This document shows positions 33,748-42,855 of a DNA stretch of 64,000 nt, in pieces. The translations under genes and the position numbers were made by a program. Source of the DNA: Bacillota bacterium (GTDB lineage Bacteria > Bacillota > Clostridia > Acetivibrionales > DTU013); assembly GCA_023435745.1 (NCBI GenBank), contig JAEZMD010000014.1:46608-110607 (forward strand), in the 5' to 3' direction. The notes below the pieces were generated by a model. It saw nothing but the letters and a program-made list of their open reading frames with translations, had not been told where the DNA came from and did no database searches. The stretch's first letter is position 1; each line of letters begins with the position of its first letter.

Positions 33748-34466
33748 TTGTGCACCTGACGCCTGTCCAAAGCCGCTTTTGCGGCATTTTGCTCGGCTTC
33801 CTTCTTGTTTTTGCCCTCCCCGGTACCAAGAATTTCCCCGTTTACGCTGACCTGCGCGACAAATACCTTGTTGTGGTCAGGGCCTTTTTCTTCAACAATC
33901 TGATAACTGATTCGCTGTTCACCGTTTTTCTGGATCATCTCCTGAAACTGAGTCTTGTAATCTATAAACAGCTCGCTGCTGTGAACATCCTGCAAATATT
34001 CCTTCATAGCTCTGAATATAAAGCTTTTCGCTTCAGTCATGCCTCCATCCAGATAAATAGCTCCGATCAATGCTTCGAAGGCATCGGACAAAATGGAGAT
34101 GCGTGTTCTTCCGCCGGTGTTCTCCTCACCTTTGCCAAGAAATAGATAATTTCCAAGTGAAATTTGTCCGGCACATTTCATCAACGAAGCTTCGCAGACG
34201 ATCGCTGCCCGTGTTTTTGTCATTTCGCCCTCCGGCAGGTTCGGGAAATTTTTGTAGATGTATTCGCTGGTCACAATATTTAACACCGAATCGCCTAGAA
34301 ATTCAAGTCTTTCATTGCTCGCCCTCCCCTGATTTCTCTTTTCGTTTGCGAACGAGCTGTGTGTAAGCGCAAGGATCAGCTTGTTTTTGTCGATGAAATA
34401 ATAATGGATCACGGCCTCCAGTTCCTTTAATTTTTCCATGTTTTCCAAAACAGCTCCCTTATCCAT
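33744..34466 (-). CDS. rnc: Ribonuclease III
   Basis: Cleaves double-stranded RNA in rRNA and mRNA processing. 240 residues: RNase III domain with signature NERLEFLGDSVLNIV (about residue 50) and DAFEALIGAIYLDGG, then a double-stranded RNA-binding domain (YKTQFQEMIQKNGEQRI ... KKEAEQNAAKAAL). GGGAGG site upstream. Confidence 0.97.
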   Translation of the reverse strand: MDKGAVLENMEKLKELEAVIHYYFIDKNKLILALTHSSFANEKRNQGRASNERLEFLGDSVLNIVTSEYIYKNFPNLPEGEMTKTRAAIVCEASLMKCAGQISLGNYLFLGKGEENTGGRTRISILSDAFEALIGAIYLDGGMTEAKSFIFRAMKEYLQDVHSSELFIDYKTQFQEMIQKNGEQRISYQIVEEKGPDHNKVFVAQVSVNGEILGTGEGKNKKEAEQNAAKAALDRRQVHK

Positions 34467-34492
34467 CGTATCCTCCCGATTCCGGCTGTGTA

Positions 34493-34516
34493 CCGCGCTT
34501 TATAACGCGGAATGAC
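34493..34516. repeat. Small palindrome related to the one at 10009
   Basis: CCGCG (34493-34497) and CGCGG (34506-34510) with TTTATAA between, followed by AATGACTATAATAAAA; the first site has CGGAATGACAATTAATAAAA. Similar position, between two core operons. Confidence 0.35.
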
Positions 34517-34532
34517 TATAATAAAATATTGA

Positions 34533-34559
34533 AAGGCGGGTGCGTACTAACCCCGCCTT
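34533..34559 (-). terminator. Terminator after fabF
   Basis: GGCGGG/CCCGCC stem (34535-34540, 34552-34557) about 30 bases after the fabF stop, followed on the minus strand by TTTC and an AT-rich run. Moderate T tract. Confidence 0.6.
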
Positions 34560-34588
34560 CTAATAAATTATAGTTTATTGATTAAAAT

Positions 34589-35827
34589 TTATCCACTATA
34601 TTTTTTCAATATAATAGCAGCATTGTGTCCGCCGAATCCAAGCGCGTTTGAGAGGGCATATTCAATCTGAGCCGGTCTGCCTCTATTTGCGACATAATCC
34701 AGGTCGCATTCAGGATCCGGATTAACAAGATTTATTGTGGGCGGAAGGAGTCCATCCTTCAGCGCCATTGCCGTAATAATTGCCTCTATTGCGCCCGCCG
34801 CACCGAGAAGATGACCCGTCATGGATTTTGTGGAGCTGACAGCCAGCTTGTAAGCGTGCTCTCCGAACACCTGCTTGATTACGTTGGTCTCTCCCACATC
34901 GTTGAGCGGAGTTGAGGTTCCGTGAGCATTGATGTATCCAATATCCTGCGGCTGTATACCGGCGTCTGCAATTGCAAACTGCATTGATTTGATGCCGCCA
35001 ATGCCTTCAGGGTGCGGTGCAGTGATATGATAGCCATCGCAGGTGCAGCCGTAACCGACCACCTCGCCCAGTATTAACGCGCCGCGCTGCTTTGCATGCT
35101 CCAATTCCTCAAGGATCAATACTCCGGCGCCTTCTCCCATGACAAACCCGTCACGGTCCCTGTCAAAAGGCCTGCAAGCAGTAGCAGGGTCTGGATTTGT
35201 GGAAAGAGCCTTATTAGAACAGAAGCCAGCAAACGACAGGGGTGTGATCGCCGATTCTGCGCCTCCGGTAAACATAATATCAGCATCCCCGCGCTGTATC
35301 ACCTTGAAGGCGTCTCCTATCGCGTTGTTTCCGGATGCACAAGCGGTAACAACACACTCATTAAAGCCCTGCAGGTTGTATTCGATCGCAATTCTTCCGG
35401 CTGCCATATTTGCAATCATGGAGGTGATAAAAAACGGGCTGACCCTGCCAGGCCCCTTTGTTGAAAGGATTTGATGCTGGTCCTCAAGCGTTTGTATGCC
35501 TCCGACACCTGATCCGATAATAACGCCTGCTCTAAAGCTGTCTTCCTTCTCCATATCCAATCCGGATGTCTCCATCGCCATCCTGGCTGCCGCCATAGCA
35601 TACTGTGTGAAAATGTCCATTCTCTTTGCTTCTTTTTTGTCAATATAATCTGTCGGCTCAAAACCGTTTATTGCAGCGGCAACCTTTGCCTCATAATTTG
35701 TTGTGTCAAATTTCGTTAAAAGGCTGATACCTGATTTTCCTTCTTTTATTGAATTCCAAAAGCTGTCTACACCAAAGCCCAATGAGTGCACTACACCCAT
35801 TCCGGTAATGACTACACGTTTTTTCAT
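34589..35827 (-). CDS. fabF: Beta-ketoacyl-ACP synthase II
   Basis: Condensing enzyme of fatty acid elongation. 412 residues from MKKRVVITGMGVV; the GGGAGGATAAA site fixes this start rather than the upstream in-frame ATG. Active-site Cys in VTACASGNNAIG (about 165), His in NAHGTSTPLND and KSMTGHLLGAAGA. Unlike the other fab genes it lies behind a terminator that follows acpP, so its transcription may be separate or attenuated. Confidence 0.97.
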   Translation of the reverse strand: MKKRVVITGMGVVHSLGFGVDSFWNSIKEGKSGISLLTKFDTTNYEAKVAAAINGFEPTDYIDKKEAKRMDIFTQYAMAAARMAMETSGLDMEKEDSFRAGVIIGSGVGGIQTLEDQHQILSTKGPGRVSPFFITSMIANMAAGRIAIEYNLQGFNECVVTACASGNNAIGDAFKVIQRGDADIMFTGGAESAITPLSFAGFCSNKALSTNPDPATACRPFDRDRDGFVMGEGAGVLILEELEHAKQRGALILGEVVGYGCTCDGYHITAPHPEGIGGIKSMQFAIADAGIQPQDIGYINAHGTSTPLNDVGETNVIKQVFGEHAYKLAVSSTKSMTGHLLGAAGAIEAIITAMALKDGLLPPTINLVNPDPECDLDYVANRGRPAQIEYALSNALGFGGHNAAIILKKYSG

Positions 35828-35935
35828 TTTATCCTCCCGCATACTTCTCTTTTTATGATTTTGAGGAATTAATATTTTTATCGAGATTTTAATGATTCCA
35901 AAAGAAAGATTGGTTGGTCACAAATTTGATTTCTA

Positions 35936-35973
35936 ACATAAAAAAAGTCCCATTAACGGGACTTTTTTTATGT
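35936..35973 (-). terminator. Strong terminator between acpP and fabF
   Basis: AAAAAAAGTCCC / GGGACTTTTTTT hairpin, perfectly paired with a 6-base loop, followed by a run of T on the minus strand; overlaps the acpP stop codon. Symmetric, so it may act in both directions. Confidence 0.85.
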
Positions 35974-36195
35974 GTTATTTTTAATGTAATCTACGGCGTC
36001 TCCCACAGTAGCTATCTTCTCAGCTTCGCTATCAGGAATTTCAATATCGAATTCCTCTTCGAGAGCCATAATAAGTTCAACTATATCGAGAGAATCCGCA
36101 CCAAGATCATCTATGAAGGAAGATTCCATATTCACTTCTTCCTCTTCAACACCCAACTGCTCTACTATGATTTTCTTTACCTTTTCGAAAGCCAT
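35968..36195 (-). CDS. acpP: Acyl carrier protein
   Basis: 75 residues from MAFEKVKKIIVEQLG with a GGAGGAGGTG site. DDLGADSLDIVEL carries the serine that receives 4'-phosphopantetheine (about residue 37). Highly acidic. In the standard place between fabG and fabF. Confidence 0.98.
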   Translation of the reverse strand: MAFEKVKKIIVEQLGVEEEEVNMESSFIDDLGADSLDIVELIMALEEEFDIEIPDSEAEKIATVGDAVDYIKNNT

Positions 36196-36304
36196 ACATT
36201 CACCTCCTCCCACAGGGGGTATTAATATATAATAATGCCTTGAAAAATTTATACCTGTCTGTTATGAAAATTTTAGCAGGTACATCTTTCTCATAAAGAT
36301 ATTA

Positions 36305-37048
36305 TTACATTACCAGTCCGCCGTCAATATCTATTACCTGTCCGGTTACATAGGACGCATCGTCGGAAGCAAGAAATGCGACAACAGCTGCCACGTCTTC
36401 AGGTGTCCCGAACCTGCCGAGCGGTATGTTCTCCAAATACTTACTCCTTACTTCTTCAGGAAGCACATCTGTCATTTTACTTTTAATGATTCCCGGTGCG
36501 ACTGCATTACAGGTCACTCCCCTGGATGCGAATTCCTTGGCCGTCGTTTTGGTCAAACCGATCAAACCGGCTTTGGACGCGGAATAGTTGGCCTGTCCCT
36601 GATTGCCATACCTTCCCGCTACTGAAGCCATATTGACAATTCGGCCATATTTCTGCCTGATCATCTGTTTCGCTGCAAACTTTGTGCAAAGGAAAGCTCC
36701 CTTCAGGTTAATGTCCAAAACGGAGTCCCAATCCTCTTCGGACATCATAGCCATAGGCTTATCCTTTGTAATGCCGGCGTTATTCACCAGGATGTCCACA
36801 CTGCCAAAAGCTTCAACAGCAGCTGCTATCATTGCTTTTACATCATCGGCATTCCTGACGTCGCCTCTTGTCACAGTGACTTTATAGTTTGCCCTTCTGA
36901 ATTCTTCTGCTGTTTCATCCAACGATTCCGATGCTGCGATGTCATTTAGTACAATATTTGCACCCATTGACGCAAGCTTCAATGCAATAGCCTTGCCCAG
37001 TCCCCTTGCTGAGCCTGTTATCACAGCAGTTTTTCCTTCAAGCGGCAT
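36305..37048 (-). CDS. fabG: 3-oxoacyl-ACP reductase
   Basis: NADPH-dependent short-chain dehydrogenase reducing beta-ketoacyl-ACP. 247 residues. TGSARGLGKAIA cofactor site, NNAGIT, and Ser-Tyr-Lys triad in VNMASVAGRYGNQGQ and ANYSASKAGLIG. GGAGGTGA site upstream. FapR operon member. Confidence 0.96.
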   Translation of the reverse strand: MPLEGKTAVITGSARGLGKAIALKLASMGANIVLNDIAASESLDETAEEFRRANYKVTVTRGDVRNADDVKAMIAAAVEAFGSVDILVNNAGITKDKPMAMMSEEDWDSVLDINLKGAFLCTKFAAKQMIRQKYGRIVNMASVAGRYGNQGQANYSASKAGLIGLTKTTAKEFASRGVTCNAVAPGIIKSKMTDVLPEEVRSKYLENIPLGRFGTPEDVAAVVAFLASDDASYVTGQVIDIDGGLVM

Positions 37049-37071
37049 TAAGTCACCTCCTATCCATGAAT

Positions 37072-38007
37072 TTATTGCCCTATTTCCCCAAGAGTTTTTT
37101 TGAGCGATTCCATATCCTCTATATTAAAGCTCCTGACTTCTTTGTTTATTTTCTTCACAAATCCGCTAAGAACTTTTCCCGGGCCTATTTCAACAAAGGT
37201 ATCAACCCCGCGCTCCAACATCAGGCGTATGGAATCCTCCCATAACACCGGGCTGCTGACCTGCTTCACAAGAGTTTCCCGTATCTCGGAGGGTGATTTT
37301 ACCACCTGAGCGGTTGTGTTTGCGATCAGCGGCGTTTTAAAATCATCAAACGTAATACTCTCAAGCTCTGCATCCAGCAGCGTTCCTGCAGGTTTGAGCA
37401 GGCTGCAGTGGAACGGCGCACTGACAGCGAGCAATATTGCTCGTTTTGCGCCTTTTTCTGTACAGTATTCCATTGCTTTTTCAACCGCCTTGACTTCTCC
37501 GGCAATTGCAATTTGTCCGGGACAATTATAGTTGGCCGGTTCAACAATACCGAATTGCGAAGCCTGACAGCAGCATTGCCTGACATCTTCAGCCGACAGC
37601 CCAAGTATTGCAGCCATACTTCCAACTCCAAGAGGCACTGCGTCCTGCATATATCTTCCCCTTTTTCTGACCAGCGATACCGCGGTTGAAAAGCTCATTG
37701 TACCGGATGCCACATGGGCGGAATATTCTCCGAGGCTCAGACCTGCAGTGAAATCAGGCTTGACGCCGTTTTCCAGCAGCGGCGCAAGACAGGCCACGCT
37801 GGCGGTAACAATAGCCGGTTGTGTATTTTCAGTGATTTTGAGTGTTTCCTCATCACCATCAAAAATCATTTTCTTCATATCAATTCCTAATGCTTCAGAA
37901 GCTTCATCAAATATGGCGGATGACGATCCGAATTCGGATGCAATTTGCTTGCCCATACCGACATATTGAGCTCCCTGTCCCGGGAATATAAATGCGAGCT
38001 TCCCCAT
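37072..38007 (-). CDS. fabD: Malonyl-CoA:ACP transacylase
   Basis: Loads malonyl groups on ACP. 311 residues. FIFPGQGAQYVGMG at the N-terminus; nucleophile Ser in AGLSLGEYSAHVASG (about residue 92, GLSLGE variant of GHSLGE common in Clostridia); APFHCSLLKPA holds the catalytic His. Fits between fabH and fabG. Confidence 0.97.
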   Translation of the reverse strand: MGKLAFIFPGQGAQYVGMGKQIASEFGSSSAIFDEASEALGIDMKKMIFDGDEETLKITENTQPAIVTASVACLAPLLENGVKPDFTAGLSLGEYSAHVASGTMSFSTAVSLVRKRGRYMQDAVPLGVGSMAAILGLSAEDVRQCCCQASQFGIVEPANYNCPGQIAIAGEVKAVEKAMEYCTEKGAKRAILLAVSAPFHCSLLKPAGTLLDAELESITFDDFKTPLIANTTAQVVKSPSEIRETLVKQVSSPVLWEDSIRLMLERGVDTFVEIGPGKVLSGFVKKINKEVRSFNIEDMESLKKTLGEIGQ

Positions 38008-38027
38008 AAAACTCCTCCTGATACGCG

Positions 38028-39032
38028 TTATTTACTCCACCTGACCAGTGCAGAGCCCCAGGTCAAGCCTCCTCCAAATCCAACCAGCACAAGATTGTCG
38101 CCTTTCTTCAGGCATTTTTTACTATATGCGTCCGCCATGGCAACGGGAATGGAGGCAGAAGACATGTTTCCAAATTTCCTTATCGTGGTGTAAATCTTTT
38201 CAAGCGCTACACCAAGCCTTTTTGCAGCACCTTCGATGATCCGCATGTTTGCCTGGTGAGGAATGATATATTTTATGTTTTCGATCTTAATATCAGTATT
38301 CTCAATTACTTTTTCAGTAGCCATTGGCATAATCTTTACAGCGAATTTAAATACCTCCTGTCCATCCTGCCAAATTGATATTTTGTTTTTTAATTCTTCA
38401 CGCCTGGCTACATCTTCCTCAGGCATATACAGGCATGGTATTGTAATAGAGCCGCCCTGAGCTCCGTCCGAGCCGAGGTATGTGGACAATATCCCATAGC
38501 CCTCTTCAACCTTGCCAAGAACCACTGCGCCTGCGCCGTCTCCGAACAGGACGCAATTTTTCCTGTCCTCCCAGTCCACTGCTTTGGTCATTCCTTCACT
38601 GCTGACCAACAAGACATGTCTGGCATAGCCGGTTTTAATAAATTGCTGAGCGATAGTCATTCCGTAAATAAATCCTGAACAAGCTGCGGAAATGTCAAAG
38701 GAAGCCGCATTTTTAGCGGATATTTCCTTTTGTATAATACATGAAGTTGATGGTGTCAGATAATCTGGAGTTGCGGTAGAAACAAGAATAAGATCGATTT
38801 CTTCAGGTGAGATCCCCGAGTCCTTCATAGCCTGTTTGGCTGCTTCCACAGCCATTGAGTAAACCGGAGCGCCTTCCGGTAAAATCCGTCTTTCAGAAAT
38901 TCCAGTCCTTTTTAATATCCATTCATCCGAGGTATCGACCATTTTCTCAAGGTCTGAGTTGGTCAAAATCTTTTCTGGGACGTAGCTTCCTATTCCTAAA
39001 ATGCCAACGCTTTCGCTCTTTCCTTTCGCCAT
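38028..39032 (-). CDS. fabH: Beta-ketoacyl-ACP synthase III
   Basis: Initiates fatty acid synthesis from acyl-CoA and malonyl-ACP. 334 residues from MAKGKSESVGILGIGSYVP, set by a GGAGG site six bases upstream. Cys in DISAACSGFIYG (about 120), His in IIPHQANMRI, Asn in the GNMSSASIP region. The first 86 bases overlap the end of plsX in another frame. Confidence 0.97.
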   Translation of the reverse strand: MAKGKSESVGILGIGSYVPEKILTNSDLEKMVDTSDEWILKRTGISERRILPEGAPVYSMAVEAAKQAMKDSGISPEEIDLILVSTATPDYLTPSTSCIIQKEISAKNAASFDISAACSGFIYGMTIAQQFIKTGYARHVLLVSSEGMTKAVDWEDRKNCVLFGDGAGAVVLGKVEEGYGILSTYLGSDGAQGGSITIPCLYMPEEDVARREELKNKISIWQDGQEVFKFAVKIMPMATEKVIENTDIKIENIKYIIPHQANMRIIEGAAKRLGVALEKIYTTIRKFGNMSSASIPVAMADAYSKKCLKKGDNLVLVGFGGGLTWGSALVRWSK

Positions 39033-40032
39033 CGCCAACCTCCATTTTTTCAACGCTTTCCTTAATCTGATCAAAGGCTGAGCTCGTTGCCAGACTATGG
39101 GCTTTAAGTATGACGTTTTTAATTGTTTTTTCATTAGAATTCCCGTGGCTTTTCACAACAATGCCATTAACGCCAAGTATCGGTGCGCCGCCGTCCTCAG
39201 AAGGATCCATCATTTTTTTAAACGCCTTCATATCCTTCATTAGAAAAATAGTCGATATCTTAGAGAAAATATTTTTTGTAAACATTCCTTTTAAAAATCC
39301 TGCAAAAAAGGACCCGGTACCCTCCAGGAATTTTAACATTACATTTCCGACATAACCGTCACATACTGCAACATCTACATTTCCCATCGGAATATCCTTA
39401 CCCTCGATGTTGCCGACAAAATTCAAATCCAACGTCTTTAATAAAGTATACGCCTGCTTGAGGATCTCAGTACCTTTTTTTGCCTCTGTACCCATGTTTA
39501 CAAGTCCCACCTTTGGGTTATCTCTGTTATACAGGTTTTTCATATACAGAGAGCCAAAGATTGCAAATTGCGCATAGTTAACCGGTTTGCAGGTTGTATT
39601 CAGCCCTGCGTCTATGAGAAGACATTTCCCTGCTCTTGTGGGTACCACTGCGCCTAAAGCCGGCCGGTCGACGCCTTTCAGTCTGCCAAGTATCAGTAGA
39701 GCACCTGTGAGAAGTGCACCGGTATTCCCTGCTGACAGAAACACATCTCCTTTTTTTTCCTTAAGCATATTGAAGCCAACAACCATTGATGAATTTTTCT
39801 TGCTTTTTATCGCTCTTGTTGGAGTATCCTCATTGGTTATTACTTCCTTCGCATGAATCACTTCAAGCCTCGGGCTCATAAAGTTTCTGGACTTCAATAT
39901 TTTATGTATCTGTTCACCGTCACCAATCAGGGAAAGATCAAAACCCTCCTGGCTTTTCAAGGCTTCAATACTTCCGTTGACAATTGCATCCGGGGCATTG
40001 TCGCCGCCCATGGCATCTATAAGTATTTTCAA
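38947..40032 (-). CDS. plsX: Phosphate acyltransferase PlsX
   Basis: Makes acyl-phosphate from acyl-ACP for phospholipid synthesis. 361 residues. Start is the TTG giving MKILIDAMGGDNAPDA, the family N-terminus, with GGGAG eight bases upstream; the GTG three codons earlier touches that site. The last ~30 residues (KERKRWHFRNRKLRPRK...), very basic, run into fabH and exceed the usual 330-345 length, so the end may be a read-on extension. Confidence 0.95.
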   Translation of the reverse strand: MKILIDAMGGDNAPDAIVNGSIEALKSQEGFDLSLIGDGEQIHKILKSRNFMSPRLEVIHAKEVITNEDTPTRAIKSKKNSSMVVGFNMLKEKKGDVFLSAGNTGALLTGALLILGRLKGVDRPALGAVVPTRAGKCLLIDAGLNTTCKPVNYAQFAIFGSLYMKNLYNRDNPKVGLVNMGTEAKKGTEILKQAYTLLKTLDLNFVGNIEGKDIPMGNVDVAVCDGYVGNVMLKFLEGTGSFFAGFLKGMFTKNIFSKISTIFLMKDMKAFKKMMDPSEDGGAPILGVNGIVVKSHGNSNEKTIKNVILKAHSLATSSAFDQIKESVEKMEVGDGERKERKRWHFRNRKLRPRKDFDQLRP

Positions 40033-40089
40033 ATTATTCACTCCCGTATCAGAACATATTTTAGTCGTAGTCGTACTATCTATAAAATA

Positions 40090-40665
40090 CTATTTTCCCT
40101 GCTGTTTTTCAAGAGATACGAGAATGAATTTGCCTCTGAACATCTCCACCTGCTTTTCGTATATTTTCACCCACACGATATAATTTGTTCCCCTGACCTT
40201 TTTGACATCTGCCTTTGCAACCAACTTGCTTCCTGAATACGCCGGTGTCTTATACTTGATGTTCGCAACGCCTACCAGCGCGACCTGGGCATCGATTACG
40301 GCGATTGCCAGAGATTCTGCGAGTGAATAAATAAAATGTCCCCTGACTATCTTCGATTTCTCAAATACCATGGTCTCATCTGTTTCAAGTATGGACACTC
40401 CATATTTCCCCAAGTGAATATCAATCAATTCGCCTACGATTTCCTTGCTCTGAAGCGACTTGACTTTGCCATAGCTTGTTTCCGCAACATTCTTGATTCT
40501 CTCCCTGAGCTCCGGTATGCCCATTTCAAGTCTGTCAAGACGTATTGTAGGAACGCTGACTGAAAACAATTCCGATAACTCATCATCTGTTAAAAACGGA
40601 TCTTGTTTCAGCTTATCAGATAATATTTGCTGCCTCTCCTTTTTAAAAAGAGATGATCGGCTCAT
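40090..40665 (-). CDS. fapR: Transcription factor FapR
   Basis: Repressor of fatty acid and phospholipid genes, released by malonyl-CoA. 191 residues: N-terminal helix-turn-helix (FLTDDELSELFSVSVPTIRLDRLEMGIPELR) and a C-terminal hotdog ligand domain (KIVRGHFIYSLAESLAIAVID). Heads the operon and has a matching operator in its own promoter region. AGGTGG site upstream. Confidence 0.96.
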   Translation of the reverse strand: MSRSSLFKKERQQILSDKLKQDPFLTDDELSELFSVSVPTIRLDRLEMGIPELRERIKNVAETSYGKVKSLQSKEIVGELIDIHLGKYGVSILETDETMVFEKSKIVRGHFIYSLAESLAIAVIDAQVALVGVANIKYKTPAYSGSKLVAKADVKKVRGTNYIVWVKIYEKQVEMFRGKFILVSLEKQQGK

Positions 40666-40699
40666 GCTGTTAACACCACCTAAACTTTTTCGATCATAA

Positions 40700-40716
40700 T
40701 TATTACCTGATACTAT
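40700..40716. promoter_or_regulatory. FapR operator
   Basis: TTATTACCTGATACTAT matches 15 of 17 positions of the FapR consensus TTAGTACCTGATACTAA. It lies just downstream of the fapR promoter, consistent with autorepression of the whole fapR-plsX-fab operon. Confidence 0.85.
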
Positions 40717-40730
40717 TTCCTAATACTATG

Positions 40731-40759
40731 AGTATAGTATAAATTATCTCAGGTTGCAA
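40731..40759 (-). promoter_or_regulatory. fapR operon promoter
   Basis: Minus-strand TTGCAA (40754-40759), 17 bases, TATACT (40731-40736); predicted start near 40724, placing the FapR box at about +8 to +24. Confidence 0.75.
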
Positions 40760-40796
40760 CTATTTCCGAAAATTTTATTTTGTATTTTTACTATAA

Positions 40797-40825
40797 AAAA
40801 CGTACGGTGATTCCGTACGTTTAGT
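40797..40825 (-). terminator. Terminator after pgsA
   Basis: ACGTACGG/CCGTACGT stem (40800-40807, 40813-40820) with 5-base loop, followed on the minus strand by TTTTTTATAG. Ends the cinA...pgsA transcript before fapR. Confidence 0.85.
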
Positions 40826-40854
40826 TATCCCAATAAGAGCATTGTTACTCCTTA

Positions 40855-41472
40855 TTATGAATTCGTATCTATAACACTCAGGTTTTTCTTGATGTAGTCG
40901 TACAAAGAGTAAATAGTAATGATTACAGCCAGTAACATGGCATAATCGTCAAACTGAAAATCAGAGAACAGGCTGATCGGGAAATTGTTCAGCAGAGCTG
41001 CAACAATCGCGATATCCTGCAATACGGTTTTAAGTTTACCAAGCTTGCTCGCTGCAATGACAATTCCTTCCCCGGCAGCCACCAATCTTAAGCCTGTTAC
41101 AATAAATTCTCTTGAAATGATCAGCATTGCCGCCCAGCCATTGACCTGCCCGCTCTGTACCAATGCCAGCAATGCCGCTGTAACAAGAAGCTTGTCTGCT
41201 ATCGGATCCAGAAACTTACCAAAGCGTGTTACCTGTTTCCTCTTTCTTGCAATATAACCATCAACCGCATCAGTGCTTGAAGCAATGATGAAAATTGCCG
41301 CGGCAATATAGCCTCCATAGGAAGCAAGAAACTGGTTGATCGCCAGCAACTGCGGGCGAATGGAGTTCACAAGGCCTGTGTTGATGATCGAATCCGGTAT
41401 GGGAATAATAAAAATCATCAGTATCGGCACCACAAATATTCTTGAAAGCGTTATTTTATTGGGCAGATTCAT
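40855..41472 (-). CDS. pgsA: CDP-diacylglycerol-glycerol-3-phosphate 3-phosphatidyltransferase
   Basis: Membrane enzyme making phosphatidylglycerol phosphate. 205 residues with ~5 hydrophobic segments. The CDP-alcohol phosphatidyltransferase motif is SSTDAVDGYIARKRKQVTRFGKFLDPIADK, Asp residues included (about 65-95; written here in parts: DAVDGYIARK, GKFLDPIADK). Overlaps the end of rimO by 17 bases with AGGAG inside rimO. Confidence 0.95.
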   Translation of the reverse strand: MNLPNKITLSRIFVVPILMIFIIPIPDSIINTGLVNSIRPQLLAINQFLASYGGYIAAAIFIIASSTDAVDGYIARKRKQVTRFGKFLDPIADKLLVTAALLALVQSGQVNGWAAMLIISREFIVTGLRLVAAGEGIVIAASKLGKLKTVLQDIAIVAALLNNFPISLFSDFQFDDYAMLLAVIITIYSLYDYIKKNLSVIDTNS

Positions 41473-42796
41473 ATTTTACTTCTCCTGTCAGATCATATTC
41501 TCCACTGTCAAGTATTTCGACATTCACCATCTGGTAATTCTCAAGCGCGTCACTGCTGATAAAGTAAATCAGTCCGTCTATTTCAGGCGCCTGTGCATAG
41601 CTTCGCCCAAAATAAAAAATACCGTCCTCTGCAACACCCTCCACCATGACCCTGTAGACCTTGCCCAATTGGTCCGCATTCAACTTAGCAGATATTTGAC
41701 GCTGTATTTTCATAAGCCTCTGATATCGCGACCTTTTGGTTCTAGCCGGTATCTGTTGCCGCATCTTTGACGCAGGGGTATTCTCTTCTTTAGAATACAT
41801 AAATATCCCAAGTCTGTCAAACTCGTATTTTTGAACAAACCCGGACAGTATATTGAAGTCTTCTTCCGTTTCACCGGGAAATCCAACAATGAGCGTGGTT
41901 CTTATAATTATACCGGGTATCGTCCGGCGTAATTTGTCCAATAATGCCCGTATATCGGCGCTTCTTCCTCTGCGTCCCATCGCTTTGAGAACTGCATCGC
42001 TTGCGTGCTGGATGGGGATATCAAGATATTTGCACACCTTGTTGTTTTGCGCTATTTCCGAAATCAGATCGTCATCTATTTCTTCAGGATAACAATATAG
42101 TAAGCGGATCCATTCAATTCCGTCAAGCTTACTTAACTGTTGAAGCAGCTCGATTAGCATTCTTTTCCCATAAAGATCAATCCCGTATCTTGTGGTGTCC
42201 TGTGCCACAAGAATGAGCTCCTTTATCCCCGATTCCGCTAATTTTTCTGCTTCTCGGAGGATCGATTCAAGCTTTCTGCTTCTGAAGACGCCCCTCAGGG
42301 AAGGAATAACACAGTAGGTACAGCAATTGTCGCAGCCTTCGGCTATTTTGACATAAGCATAGCCTTTCCCTGTGGACACCACGCGTTTCTTGTCTAAATA
42401 GGCGGTTCCCGCAAGATCCCCATATAACTGGACACGCTCTCCTTTATAGGCGTCTCTTATGACTGATGCGATCGCTTCATAACTTCCTGTTCCAAGTACC
42501 GCGTCCACCTCAGGCACCTCTTCAAGAATCAGTTTCCTGTATCTTTGTGCCAGACATCCGGTTACAATCAGCAGCTCACAGTTTTTTTCCTTCAAGGCAG
42601 CCATTTCAAGTATTGTATTGATGGATTCCTGCTTAGCGCTTTCAATAAAGCCGCATGTATTGACAATAATCACATCCGCCTCGCAACTGTCACTGACAAG
42701 CTCATACCCTTCATCTTTCAGTATTCCAAGCATAAGCTCACTGTCAACAAGATTTTTGGGGCACCCAAGCGATACCAACCCTATCTTTTTATTCAA
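41456..42796 (-). CDS. rimO: Ribosomal protein S12 methylthiotransferase RimO
   Basis: Radical SAM enzyme adding a methylthio group to an Asp of S12. 446 residues from a TTG giving MNKKIGLVSLGCPKNL, with GGGAG nine bases upstream. N-terminal UPF0004 domain binds a second cluster (LGCPKNLVDSE, NTCGFIESAK); CDNCCTYCVIPSLRG is the CX3CX2C motif; C-terminal TRAM domain. GCPKNLVD distinguishes RimO from MiaB. Confidence 0.95.
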   Translation of the reverse strand: MNKKIGLVSLGCPKNLVDSELMLGILKDEGYELVSDSCEADVIIVNTCGFIESAKQESINTILEMAALKEKNCELLIVTGCLAQRYRKLILEEVPEVDAVLGTGSYEAIASVIRDAYKGERVQLYGDLAGTAYLDKKRVVSTGKGYAYVKIAEGCDNCCTYCVIPSLRGVFRSRKLESILREAEKLAESGIKELILVAQDTTRYGIDLYGKRMLIELLQQLSKLDGIEWIRLLYCYPEEIDDDLISEIAQNNKVCKYLDIPIQHASDAVLKAMGRRGRSADIRALLDKLRRTIPGIIIRTTLIVGFPGETEEDFNILSGFVQKYEFDRLGIFMYSKEENTPASKMRQQIPARTKRSRYQRLMKIQRQISAKLNADQLGKVYRVMVEGVAEDGIFYFGRSYAQAPEIDGLIYFISSDALENYQMVNVEILDSGEYDLTGEVKYESAQ

Positions 42797-42855
42797 CTGA
42801 TACAACTCCCTGTATTTTTTACATCAGGCATCGTTAACAACTTACGTGCCTTTGT

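Noticed and set aside
40042..40089. Second FapR box before plsX
   Set aside because: TTAGTC and GTACTA half sites are present but spaced two bases too far apart for the consensus.
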